In this document: positions 53,412 through 62,913 of the stretch, in pieces
How positions within the stretch are numbered: position 1 is the stretch's first letter
Layout of the letters: every line of letters begins with the position of its first letter
Origin: Planctomycetota bacterium
Lineage (GTDB): Bacteria; Planctomycetota; Planctomycetia; Planctomycetales; Planctomycetaceae
NCBI GenBank assembly: GCA_022600195.1
Contig: JAHZKX010000062.1
Span: 62,001-126,000, forward strand
Reading direction: 5' to 3'
DNA length: 64,000 nucleotides
Made by a program: the position numbers and the translations under genes
The notes under the pieces: model-generated
Database searches by the model: none
What the model saw: the letters and a program-made list of their open reading frames with translations, nothing else
Told to the model about the DNA's origin: nothing

Positions 53412-54074
53412 ATGGAGATCAGTGAAGTTCGTATCAAGTTGATGAATGATCCGCACGAAAGATTACTTGCTTTTTGTTCAATTACTTTCGATGTCTCATT
53501 TGTCATTCGGGATTTAAAAATTATTCAAGGTGCCAAAGGGGCCTTTGTTGCGATGCCCAGTCGAAAGTTGATGGATCGCTGTCCCAAATGTCATATGAAG
53601 AATCATCTTCGGTCAATGTATTGTAATCAGTGTGGAGTGCGCCTCGACGAAAATCGGGCAGCCAAAGATGACTCTGGACGCGCACGTCTTTACGCAGACA
53701 TTGCTCATCCGATTAATTCCGAATGCCGAGAGCTGATTCAGGAAGAAGTCATCAAAGCCTACCAGGAAGAAAAAATCTCGGCCCTGAAGGAAGGCTATAT
53801 TTGCCGCTATGACGATTTTGGCGAAGAAGACTTTGCCCGTTTAAGCCCCAATGCAGAAGAGTTTAGCAGTTCGCCTCCGGTTGAAACGCAGGCTACGGAA
53901 TCGACTCAAATTCGCAAGAATAATCAGACGTTCCGCATCGATTCCGGAGCGCAGTCACAGGAATCGATTCAGCCACATCACTCTGCCTCTGATCAGTCTG
54001 AAGCAGAAAAAATTTCAGCCAATGAGCATGAACCCCGCTCCAAGGGTGATACGTTCGGTACGGGAATCGTCTGA
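53412..54074 (+). CDS. spoVG: SpoVG-family protein with inserted zinc ribbon and C-terminal extension
   Basis: SpoVG core [52 protein letters not shown]...[25 protein letters not shown], interrupted by [19 protein letters not shown]. Confidence 0.88.
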   Translation: MEISEVRIKLMNDPHERLLAFCSITFDVSFVIRDLKIIQGAKGAFVAMPSRKLMDRCPKCHMKNHLRSMYCNQCGVRLDENRAAKDDSGRARLYADIAHPINSECRELIQEEVIKAYQEEKISALKEGYICRYDDFGEEDFARLSPNAEEFSSSPPVETQATESTQIRKNNQTFRIDSGAQSQESIQPHHSASDQSEAEKISANEHEPRSKGDTFGTGIV

Positions 54075-54088
54075 GTGCTTTAAGCGTT

Positions 54089-54128
54089 GATTCTGCTATG
54101 ATCGTGTTTAAAGATTCATAGCAGAATC
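54089..54128. other. 13-bp perfect inverted repeat downstream of the spoVG-like gene
   Basis: gattctgctatga-tcgtgtttaaagat-tcatagcagaatc, 14 nt after the stop codon; no T-tract. Confidence 0.6.
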
Positions 54129-54180
54129 CCAGATTGGACTGACCCGGTTTTAAGTGGCATGCTTTACCTCTCAGACCGCT

Positions 54181-54462
54181 TCACATAAAAAAGAAGCCCA
54201 CAACCATAATCGTGATGCCCGTGGCTTTCGAACTCAGCATGTTTTGCAATCGATCCATGATATTGCCATGAGAATCGAACGCCACGATTTCCTGCTTTTC
54301 AGCTTCTTTTCGTAATTCGGCGTTTAACCATTCCAGTACAGAGATACTAAAATTTTGCGAATCGTCATCGTTATCGGAAAAATTTCTCAAATTCAAAGAA
54401 TTATTGGATTGCTGGTGAGTCTTCAATTGAGCCTGACGGGAAGAGATTGCTAAATGCTGCAT
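54181..54462 (-). CDS. Hypothetical small protein with C-terminal hydrophobic segment
   Basis: 93-aa ORF ending SSKATGITIMVVGFFFM; no homology recognised. Confidence 0.4.
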   Translation of the reverse strand: MQHLAISSRQAQLKTHQQSNNSLNLRNFSDNDDDSQNFSISVLEWLNAELRKEAEKQEIVAFDSHGNIMDRLQNMLSSKATGITIMVVGFFFM

Positions 54463-54819
54463 GTTTGCCCATTTCTTTCTCGGTAAATCACCGAAATGAT
54501 TAGCTGATTGCTCAGAACGCAGGAATGGAATAATCTGGCAATGACGATAAAATCGTTATCCCTGTGATCCGAATCAGTAAAAGGAGAGTACATATTTACT
54601 ATCGGTAATTGTTAAGGTATCTACCGCAATGATTGATCAGGTAAATCAGCAAATTTGCTGCATTGCAGAAAAATGTATCGATTATATGTGTCCTGAGCAG
54701 AAGTCCGGACAGCAGGCTTTAGTGTCACTGGCGGATAATGTACGATAGGAAAATGAAGATCGCATAAGTAACACTTTCAATTCAGAATAGATTAATACTT
54801 CCAGAAAAGAGAGATTCCC

Positions 54820-55539
54820 TTGAAATACCAGCCAGTTTTTCTGATGCTCATTTCCTTAACATCCCTCCTTTGGGGGTGTAGCGATTCCGTTCCAACCGAT
54901 ACTCAAAAAGAAAAACCTCTCAGAGAGGTGTCGGCGATTGATTTACCCGAAAAAACGATAGAATCATTATTCAAAGTGGAAAATGGTTTTACACTTTTGA
55001 GTCTGGATGACTTTAATGAGTTCCAGGGCAAATCCAAAAAACCGGTCGATGGTCCGACATGGACAGAAAAATCCGACATCATCTCCTGTACCGGAAACCC
55101 CCGCGGTTACCTGTATTCGAAGAAAATCCACGGTAACTTTTCTTTACGCCTGGAATATCGCTTCCCGGAATCCAGCGAAAAAAAGGAAAATCCCAATACC
55201 GGAATATTAATTTACATTACCGGCGAAAATCGGATCTGGCCGCGTTGCCTCGAAGTTCAGGGGAAGTTTGAAGAGATGGCACACATCAAATCAAACTCAA
55301 AAGATGTAACTTTGGAAGTCACAGATAATCAGGCAGCCAGAGAAACCGCCCGCAGACCTCTGGGAGAATGGAACACGATCGAAGTCATTTCCAAAGATGG
55401 CATGCTGACTTCTGTTCTGAACGGAACGAAAATCGCTTCCTGCAAACCAAGTGAACTGACAGAAGGCTTCTTCGGGATTCAATCAGAGGGAGACGCCGTC
55501 GAGTTTCGAAATATCCGGGTTCAGAAATTGACAGATTGA
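54820..55539 (+). CDS. DUF1080 (3-keto-disaccharide hydrolase) lipoprotein
   Basis: Lipobox SLLWGCSDS; concanavalin-like DUF1080 motifs FSLRLEYRFPE, GILIYITGENRIWPRCLEVQ, EWNTIEVISKDG, EGFFGIQSEGDAVEFRNIRV. TTG start. Confidence 0.9.
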   Translation: MKYQPVFLMLISLTSLLWGCSDSVPTDTQKEKPLREVSAIDLPEKTIESLFKVENGFTLLSLDDFNEFQGKSKKPVDGPTWTEKSDIISCTGNPRGYLYSKKIHGNFSLRLEYRFPESSEKKENPNTGILIYITGENRIWPRCLEVQGKFEEMAHIKSNSKDVTLEVTDNQAARETARRPLGEWNTIEVISKDGMLTSVLNGTKIASCKPSELTEGFFGIQSEGDAVEFRNIRVQKLTD

Positions 55540-55631
55540 GCGTTTTGCTTTGCATTGACCTGCCGCTTCTCTTTAAAATAGACAGATTGAATTCACGAAT
55601 CATATTCCAACACAACCGTGGAGCGAACACC

Positions 55632-56492
55632 ATGCGATTTCCATCGATCTTTACCTGCTGCCTGCTGGCAGTTTCTCTGTTGATGACGCCCGCTGAAACT
55701 CAGGCAGAAACGGCAAAGACCCGAATTCTGATGCTGACACAGAGTAAAGGGTACACACACGGATCTGTCAAACGTGACAAACAGAAATTAGCACCCGCTG
55801 AGATCGCGATGATTCAATTAGGAAAGCAGTCAGGGCTGTTTTCAGTCGACTGTACTCAAGATGCCGCAGCCGATTTCACGAAAGAAAATCTGCAGAACTA
55901 CGACATGGTAATGTTCTACACCACGGGCATGTTACCCATCAAAGAAGCAGACATGCAATATTTTCTGAACGATTGGTTAAAGCAAAAAGGACATGGATTC
56001 ATCGGCTTTCACTCAGCCACAGATACTTATAAAACCTACAAACCATATTGGGACATGATCGGCGGCTCTTTTAACGGGCATCCCTGGAATTCTAATAATA
56101 CGGTAACCATTACCGTGCATAATACCGATCATCCGGCAATGAAACCCTTTGGAAAAGAATTCCAATTCAAAGATGAAATCTATCAGTATAAAAACTGGCA
56201 ACCTGAAAAAGTACATGTCCTGATGAGCCTGAATATGGAAAAATGCAATCCTAAAAAACCTTATCAGGTTCCCGTTGCCTGGGCAAAAGAATGGGGTCAG
56301 GGAAAAGTCTTCGTCAATAACCTGGGACATAATCCGCAGACCTGGACCAACCCTGCTTTTCAGAAATCTGTGATTGGAGCCATCAAATGGATTCGTGGCG
56401 ATGCACCAGCTGCCGTTCCCGTCAACCCTGAACTTTCCAAACAGGAAGAAGCCAAAGCTGCCGCTGCAACGAAAAAAGCAGAATCAAAATAA
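55632..56492 (+). CDS. ThuA domain-containing exported protein
   Basis: ILMLTQSKGYTHGS, GFIGFHSATDTY, MIGGSFNGHPWNSNNTVTITVHNTDHPAM, PVAWAKEWGQGKVFVNNLGH. Confidence 0.93.
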   Translation: MRFPSIFTCCLLAVSLLMTPAETQAETAKTRILMLTQSKGYTHGSVKRDKQKLAPAEIAMIQLGKQSGLFSVDCTQDAAADFTKENLQNYDMVMFYTTGMLPIKEADMQYFLNDWLKQKGHGFIGFHSATDTYKTYKPYWDMIGGSFNGHPWNSNNTVTITVHNTDHPAMKPFGKEFQFKDEIYQYKNWQPEKVHVLMSLNMEKCNPKKPYQVPVAWAKEWGQGKVFVNNLGHNPQTWTNPAFQKSVIGAIKWIRGDAPAAVPVNPELSKQEEAKAAAATKKAESK

Positions 56493-56521
56493 TTCGTAAT
56501 CTCTGAAACACAGGAATATTG

Positions 56522-57205
56522 ATGTCGAAAGTGATTGTCGTAACCGGAGTGACTCAGGGGTTAGGCCGTACTATGGCCGCCGGTTTCATTGAAGCGGGGC
56601 ATACCGTTGCAGGGTGTGGCAGATCTCAGAGTCGCATTGATGAACTCTCACAGCAGTACGGCGATGCCCATCTGTTTACGGCTGTTGATATCACAAATCA
56701 GAGCGCGGTACAAACCTGGTCAGAAAACGTACTTGATCAATTGGGAACCCCCGATTTACTCATCAATAACGCGGCATTGATTAATGAGAATGCACCGCTC
56801 TGGGAAGTTCCTGTGGAGGAATTTGACACCGTGATTGACGTCAATATCAAAGGCACTGCAAACACCATCCGAAACTTTCTACCTGCAATGATCGAACGGG
56901 AATCCGGTGTGGTCGTGAATTTCAGCTCCGGGTGGGGACGTTCAACCTCTGCAGAAGTCGCCACGTACTGCGCCACAAAATGGGCCATCGAAGGTTTAAC
57001 GATGGCTCTGGCTCAGGAATTACCACGGGGGATGGCCGCCATTCCGCTGAATCCGGGTATCATCAATACCGAAATGCTGCAGAGCTGTTTTGGCTCTCAG
57101 GCACAACATTATCCAACCGCACAAGAGTGGGCAGAGATCTCTGTACCGTTTCTACTGGGTCTCTCTGCCAAACACAATGGGCAACAGTTATCGGTTCCAC
57201 TATAA
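56522..57205 (+). CDS. SDR-family oxidoreductase
   Basis: VVTGVTQGLGRTMAAGF nucleotide-binding motif, LINNAAL, YCATKWAIEG catalytic YxxxK. Confidence 0.93.
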   Translation: MSKVIVVTGVTQGLGRTMAAGFIEAGHTVAGCGRSQSRIDELSQQYGDAHLFTAVDITNQSAVQTWSENVLDQLGTPDLLINNAALINENAPLWEVPVEEFDTVIDVNIKGTANTIRNFLPAMIERESGVVVNFSSGWGRSTSAEVATYCATKWAIEGLTMALAQELPRGMAAIPLNPGIINTEMLQSCFGSQAQHYPTAQEWAEISVPFLLGLSAKHNGQQLSVPL

Positions 57206-57336
57206 GAATTTTGAATGTGGTTGCCCTTGATCTTCTTGCAGAATGGCAATTCGATTTCAGTTTGAGTAAACTCGAATCAGTTCTCGCATGCACTCCTGAT
57301 AAACGACAGAATTCATTTTCATAAAAGTCATACCAC

Positions 57337-58782
57337 ATGGCCAAATATTATAAATATAAAACTCCTGAAGATGTGGTTGCAGATTCAGAGCGTCTGGGTT
57401 GCCCCATTCAATTGTCAGATCACTTTGACGTGTTGTATCAACCTGTCCAAATTGGTCATCTCGAAATGAAAAGCCGACTGGCCATCCAGCCTATGGAAGG
57501 CTGTGATGGAACAACCGAAGGCTTTCCCGATGAATTAACCTACCGCCGCTATCAACGATTTGGAGCAGGGGGCGCCTCGTTAATCTGGGGTGAAGCAACC
57601 GCCATCGGCCCGGAAGCGCGGATGAACCCCCGCCAATTAATGATCAATGATCAAACCGCTTCCGCTCTGGAAACCATGCTGGCAGGCTGCCGCACGGCGC
57701 ACCGGGAAGCCTTTGGCTCGGATGCAGGACTCGTAATTGGTCTGCAATTGACCCATTCAGGCAGATTCAGTTTTGAAAAACCATTGCTTGCTACACACGA
57801 TCCGATTCTTGATCCGCGAACGCTGGATAAATCAACGGGCCGTTTTGTCGACGCTGCTTATCCTCTGCTCTCAGATGACGATCTCAAACGTATCGAAGAT
57901 CAATATGTCACCGCAGCGAAATTAGCTGAGTCGATTGGCGTCCAGTTTGTTGATATCAAACAATGTCATCGTTATCTCCTCTCAGAGTTACTGGGTGCGA
58001 AAAATCGCGAGGGGCAATACGGGGGCTCGCTGGAAAACCGGACGCGACTCGTACGGAATGTCGTGACAAGAATCAAAGAAGAATGCCCCGGGTTAATCAT
58101 CGGCACTCGCATGAACGGCTATGATGGAATTCCCTATCAGGGTGTCGGCGATGATTTTGTAGGAGCGCCTTGTCCCCACGACTTGCCATTACAGACGGCC
58201 TTTGGTACCGATCCTCATGATCATTTGAAAGAAGACCTGACAGAACCAGTGCAGGTCGCAAAACTGCTTAGAGAGTGGGGCGTCAAACTGATCAATATTT
58301 CGAACGGGAATCCCTATGCCAATCCGCATATTGTGCGTCCTGCCGAATTCCCTCCGACGGACGGGTATCATGCCCCCGAACATCCGCTGATCGGGGTTGC
58401 CCGACATTTCCGGATTGCTTCCCAGATTCAGGCGGCAGTCCCGGATATTCCTGTCGTGGGAAGTGGCTACAGTTGGCTGCAGGATTTTGCCATGCACGCG
58501 GCGGCAGCCAATGTCGAACAGCAAAATATTTCGATTATCGGTATGGGGCGTGCGACGCTTTCGCAACCTGAGTTCGCCAGACAACTGCAGGAAGAGGGCA
58601 AACTCAAAAGGAAAACCGTTTGTCGCACGTTTTCCTATTGCACAAATCTCATGCGGACGAAGGACCATCCGCTGGGCCAGTATCCCACAGGATGTCCGCC
58701 CTTTGATAAAGAGGTCTATGACCCGCTCTGGAAAGAAGCCAAAGCGAAGCTGGAAGATAAAAAGAAATCGGCGTCTGAATAA
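57337..58782 (+). CDS. NADH:flavin oxidoreductase (Old Yellow Enzyme family)
   Basis: LYQPVQIGHLEMKSRLAIQPMEGCDG, QLTHSGRF, NREGQYGGSLENRTRLVRNVV. Confidence 0.93.
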   Translation: MAKYYKYKTPEDVVADSERLGCPIQLSDHFDVLYQPVQIGHLEMKSRLAIQPMEGCDGTTEGFPDELTYRRYQRFGAGGASLIWGEATAIGPEARMNPRQLMINDQTASALETMLAGCRTAHREAFGSDAGLVIGLQLTHSGRFSFEKPLLATHDPILDPRTLDKSTGRFVDAAYPLLSDDDLKRIEDQYVTAAKLAESIGVQFVDIKQCHRYLLSELLGAKNREGQYGGSLENRTRLVRNVVTRIKEECPGLIIGTRMNGYDGIPYQGVGDDFVGAPCPHDLPLQTAFGTDPHDHLKEDLTEPVQVAKLLREWGVKLINISNGNPYANPHIVRPAEFPPTDGYHAPEHPLIGVARHFRIASQIQAAVPDIPVVGSGYSWLQDFAMHAAAANVEQQNISIIGMGRATLSQPEFARQLQEEGKLKRKTVCRTFSYCTNLMRTKDHPLGQYPTGCPPFDKEVYDPLWKEAKAKLEDKKKSASE

Positions 58783-59607
58783 TCAGGCAGCGTTTTGAAG
58801 AGGCGCCTGTTCCACTCTTTCATCTGCGATGATTTCATCGACCAGACTTGCATAATCTTTGGCGCCAGGACAGGAACTGGAATAGTCGAAGACAGATTGT
58901 CCATAACTGGGCGCTTCTGCCAGTTTGATATTACGGCGGATGCGACTCTCGAATACCTTGGCAGCAGCCCAGGGCGCTTCCGGATCACTTTGATCTAAAA
59001 AGGCGCACAGGTCGTCCGTCACATCGGCTGCCAGTCTGGTTCCCGTTTCATACAGACATAACACAATGCCGGAAACTTTTAAGCCACGGTTCAGACGACG
59101 TCGAACCAGAGCAGTCGTTTCAAATAGTTTTGATAATCCCTGAAGTGCAAAAAAGTGCGGTTGCAGAGGAATAATAACCTCGTTGGCTGCCGTTAATGCA
59201 TTGATGGTTAATACCCCCAGGGAAGGGGGGCAGTCCATAATCAAATAATCAAATGGATCCGTCTCTGCCATTTTCTGGATGGCATGCCTTAACACAATTT
59301 CCCGATTTTCGGCATCTACCAGTTCCAGTTCTGTCGCAGCCAGATCAAGTGTCGCTGGCACCACCCATAAATTTTTGGCAACTAATTGACGGGTTTCTGC
59401 CAGAGTTTTCAATCCGGAAAAAACATCGTAGGCCGTCGGAATATTTCCGACCGGTTCAATTCCTAAATGTAAGGAGGAGTGTCCCTGCGGATCCAGGTCA
59501 ACCAGACAAACTTTTTTGCCTTGATTTGCCAACCCGGCTGCCATGTTGACACTCGTCGTCGTTTTGCCGACGCCCCCTTTTTGGTTCATGATTGAGATGA
59601 TACGCAT
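58783..59607 (-). CDS. ParA/Soj-family ATPase (no ParB in the window)
   Basis: [24 protein letters not shown] deviant Walker [35 protein letters not shown]. Confidence 0.93.
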   Translation of the reverse strand: MRIISIMNQKGGVGKTTTSVNMAAGLANQGKKVCLVDLDPQGHSSLHLGIEPVGNIPTAYDVFSGLKTLAETRQLVAKNLWVVPATLDLAATELELVDAENREIVLRHAIQKMAETDPFDYLIMDCPPSLGVLTINALTAANEVIIPLQPHFFALQGLSKLFETTALVRRRLNRGLKVSGIVLCLYETGTRLAADVTDDLCAFLDQSDPEAPWAAAKVFESRIRRNIKLAEAPSYGQSVFDYSSSCPGAKDYASLVDEIIADERVEQAPLQNAA

Positions 59608-59845
59608 CGGGAGTCCTTTCCCTCTTTCTTTTCAAAAATTGGGGTCATATATTGTTTCAAATGCTTTTGTTAAATCACTTTACGTTAATTGACGAAAGTT
59701 GTGATCAATGTGGGATCTGCGTCGTTTTTTATCTGAAGGTGGGGCAGTATATCGGGAAATCCCAATTGTGGAAACAGGAATTGAGAGAGCCGGAAATGGA
59801 CGGATTATACGCGAAATCAGCGGGGATCTCTGCTACAGCATGGCG

Positions 59846-60619
59846 CTAGGCCTTACGTCGCATCACACAGTCCATTTCAATCAGAATCAGCGACTGCTGG
59901 TCGCGTGAAACCGGGAACAGCCCCGTCAGCTCGAAGCCTTTTTCTCGAAAGGCGACCAGTGATTCCACATAGTCGGGCATCCCTTCGTACAGCGGAAGAA
60001 TTGCGATTTCAGACTGGAGCCCGTCGATCTGATCGAGGGACTTCTCGGCTCCTTTTAAAACCTCCTGATCAAACCCCTGTGTATCCATTTTCAGAAAGAT
60101 CTGGTGGCTGCTACCGGCACATTTTGAAATCACTTCAGAGAACAGATCATCCAGCCTTTTGACTTCCACGGTTTCCTTCTGTGCAATTTGAACCTGTGTG
60201 CTGCGGACTTCCTTACCGTATTCACTGGGGTTGAGAAAGGATGTAAATTCCGAGGCACTGGTAAAATTGATTTCCGTCGTCTCAGACACAGCTCCCAGGG
60301 CACAATTATAGGAATGCCATTTTTCGTCGTCTGCACTCGCGGATGTCAGTTTCTGATATGATTCTTGCAACGGTTCAAAGGAAATAATATATCCTGTATA
60401 TCCCGTCTCGCGGAGCAGTTTTCCAAATTGCCCGCGGTTCGCTCCCACATCCAGAACAATATCGGTTTTGAGATTCTGGAAGAGAAACTTAAGGTGAGAT
60501 TCTAGCGTAGGGTGGTTGCGTTTGATATGAATTAAATCATACCCGAACATTTGAGGAATCCTGCGATGTAATCTCATCAAAATCTTTTCACCATTTCGGG
60601 GATAAATGAGCGAAACCAC
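59846..60619 (-). CDS. FkbM-family methyltransferase
   Basis: DIVLDVGANRGQFGKLLRETGYTGYIISFEPLQESY; FLKMDTQGFDQEVLKGAEKSL. Confidence 0.92.
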   Translation of the reverse strand: MVSLIYPRNGEKILMRLHRRIPQMFGYDLIHIKRNHPTLESHLKFLFQNLKTDIVLDVGANRGQFGKLLRETGYTGYIISFEPLQESYQKLTSASADDEKWHSYNCALGAVSETTEINFTSASEFTSFLNPSEYGKEVRSTQVQIAQKETVEVKRLDDLFSEVISKCAGSSHQIFLKMDTQGFDQEVLKGAEKSLDQIDGLQSEIAILPLYEGMPDYVESLVAFREKGFELTGLFPVSRDQQSLILIEMDCVMRRKA

Positions 60620-60673
60620 AACAGAAAATTTCAGCAGAATTCAAAAGTCATCTATAGAAAAGACAGGGTTCCG

Positions 60674-61375
60674 CTAGCGAGAACTAAATTTAGGTGATTC
60701 GTGTTGACGATGCAAGATGTTTTCCTGATTCTGATTCACAAGTAACTCATCTTGACGTTGCAGGACATAGAGTACATGTTGCGCACGTAGATTGGCCAGC
60801 CAGGCATTTTCGACAGCGCGGTGATTGATGATCGGGATTTCCTGAAGAATCTCGATACCCAGCAGACGCATCAGGTCTTGAAAATCATGCATCGACATCA
60901 GATGTAAGTTCGGGGTGTTATACCATTCGTAAGGTAACACTTCAGTAACGGGAGCGCGACCCTGTTTCAGAACTTGCAGCCGAATCCGCCAGTTTCCGAA
61001 GTTGGGAACCACCACCAATGCCTGTTTTGCGACGCGCACCATTTCTTCCAGGAGTTGTTTGGGTTGCAGAACCTGTTGGAGAGTTTGACTCAGGACCACA
61101 TAATCAAAGGAACCATCGGGAATATCATGTAAACCTTCATCAAGGTCTGCCTGAATCACCGGAACTCCACGGGCAATCGTGGCATGGTGTTGCGTTAAAT
61201 CAATCTCAATTCCCAATACCGAGGCACCTCGCTCATCACGCAACCGAGCCAGCAGGCGACCATCGCCACAGCCCAGGTCCAGTACACGACTACCAGGCTG
61301 AATCTGTTCGAGTAGCAGTTTATCCGTCATTTCCAGAGACGGATCCTGCATACAATATCGACGTTGTGCACACAT
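60674..61375 (-). CDS. metW: Methionine biosynthesis protein MetW
   Basis: SRVLDLGCGDGRLLARL, QADLDEGLHDIPDGSFDYVVLSQTLQQVLQPKQLLEEMVRV, EWYNTPNLHLMSMHDF; adjacent to metX. Confidence 0.92.
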   Translation of the reverse strand: MCAQRRYCMQDPSLEMTDKLLLEQIQPGSRVLDLGCGDGRLLARLRDERGASVLGIEIDLTQHHATIARGVPVIQADLDEGLHDIPDGSFDYVVLSQTLQQVLQPKQLLEEMVRVAKQALVVVPNFGNWRIRLQVLKQGRAPVTEVLPYEWYNTPNLHLMSMHDFQDLMRLLGIEILQEIPIINHRAVENAWLANLRAQHVLYVLQRQDELLVNQNQENILHRQHESPKFSSR

Positions 61376-61432
61376 GGGAAAGGATTCACTTTCTTTACCA
61401 CAATTCTTGGTGGCAGAAAAAATTTTGTCAAA

Positions 61433-62653
61433 CTACGGTTTCTGAACACTTTCTACCAATCGGGATTGATACGCTTGTTCCAGAAAAGGAGTAATCATTT
61501 TTTGTAACTGTTTAATTTCAATCAAAAACGAATCATGGCCAAAAGGGCTTTTTAATTCAATAAAGGAGACATGTTTTCCGCACTCGATCAATGCCCGTAC
61601 CAGTTCTTTGCTCTGCGTGGTGGTAAATAGCCAGTCAGAATCGTAAGAAGCAATCAAAAACCGGGCATCCGTATTTTTGAGTGCTTTCACCAGAGAACCA
61701 TATTGCGCTTCGAGATCGAAATAGTCCATCGCACGCGTCAGGTACAGATAGCTGTTGGCGTCAAAACGTTCCACGAATCGCTTACCCTGATAGTGCAGAT
61801 AACTTTCAACCTGAAACTCCACTTCCGGAAGAGAGTCATAGCTGTAATTATCATGATCCTGCAGGCGTCTGCCAAATTTCATTTCAATCGATTGATCAGA
61901 GAGATAAGTGATGTGGGCAATCATGCGGGCCAATGCCAGACCATAACGCGGGCCTGCCCCTGCTTCATACTCACCAGATTTATATTCGGGATCAGTTTTA
62001 ATGGCACGTCTACCGACGGCGTTGAAAGCAATTCCCTGCGCAGAGAGTTGAGCCGCCGTTGCCAGACAGATTGCGCTGCGCAACTGGTCAGGAAATTGTG
62101 CAGCCCATTCTAAGACCTGCATGCCTCCCAGGCTGCCTCCAATCACTGCCAGTAACTGATCAATGCCCAGATGTCGCGTGAGTGCGGAATGGACCTCGAC
62201 CAGATCGCTGACAGTAATGACGGGGAATCCAAGTCGGTAAGGCTGACCGGTCTGTGGATTGATACTTCCCGGCCCCGTCGTTCCCTGGCACCCTCCCAGT
62301 ACATTAGCGCAAATCACAAAGTATTTATCGGTGTCCAGAGTGCGTCCCGGACCGATCAGGTCATCCCACCAACCTGGTTTCGCTTTTTCGTCATCATCTT
62401 CATAGTAACCAGCGGCGTGCGCATCTCCTGTCAGCGCATGACAAATATAGATGGCGTTATCTTTCGCCGGTGTCAATGTACCATAGGTTTCGTATGCCAC
62501 CTGAATCGGACCGAGTTCGCCTCCTCCCGCCAGTTTTAAATAATGGGGGGATTCAAACAGGGTGACCAGTTTGGTCTCTACAAAACCAACTCCCGACTGT
62601 TGGCGAATTTCACTTAGTTCCTGTTGTGTAGCCATAGAAAAAATGCTTTTCAA
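61433..62653 (-). CDS. metX: Homoserine O-acetyltransferase
   Basis: LTGDAHAAGY, GGCQGTTGPGSINPQTGQPYRLGFPVITVSD, GGSLGGMQVLEWA, PFGHDSFLIE. Start may be at an internal Met near 62635. Confidence 0.95.
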   Translation of the reverse strand: MKSIFSMATQQELSEIRQQSGVGFVETKLVTLFESPHYLKLAGGGELGPIQVAYETYGTLTPAKDNAIYICHALTGDAHAAGYYEDDDEKAKPGWWDDLIGPGRTLDTDKYFVICANVLGGCQGTTGPGSINPQTGQPYRLGFPVITVSDLVEVHSALTRHLGIDQLLAVIGGSLGGMQVLEWAAQFPDQLRSAICLATAAQLSAQGIAFNAVGRRAIKTDPEYKSGEYEAGAGPRYGLALARMIAHITYLSDQSIEMKFGRRLQDHDNYSYDSLPEVEFQVESYLHYQGKRFVERFDANSYLYLTRAMDYFDLEAQYGSLVKALKNTDARFLIASYDSDWLFTTTQSKELVRALIECGKHVSFIELKSPFGHDSFLIEIKQLQKMITPFLEQAYQSRLVESVQKP

Positions 62654-62913
62654 ATTTCCTGCAAAAAATCAGATCGCTCAAGGTTGTGAAATCAGTATAC
62701 CGCAGGTCCTTCAAAAATTCGACATGCCAGTGATCCAATACAGGCGGATCTTCCTTCATTTTAGACCGGTACTGCTCTCAAACACGTTATTTTATGAGAA
62801 TTATGCAGATCACAACGGATCGAGCGAATCTTCCCAAAGCGTTTCGAGGAAGCGTAAATATCGAAAGTGCAGAAAAAGGTTCAGAATCGAAGGCGCGTCC
62901 AATCCCCTCTGTT

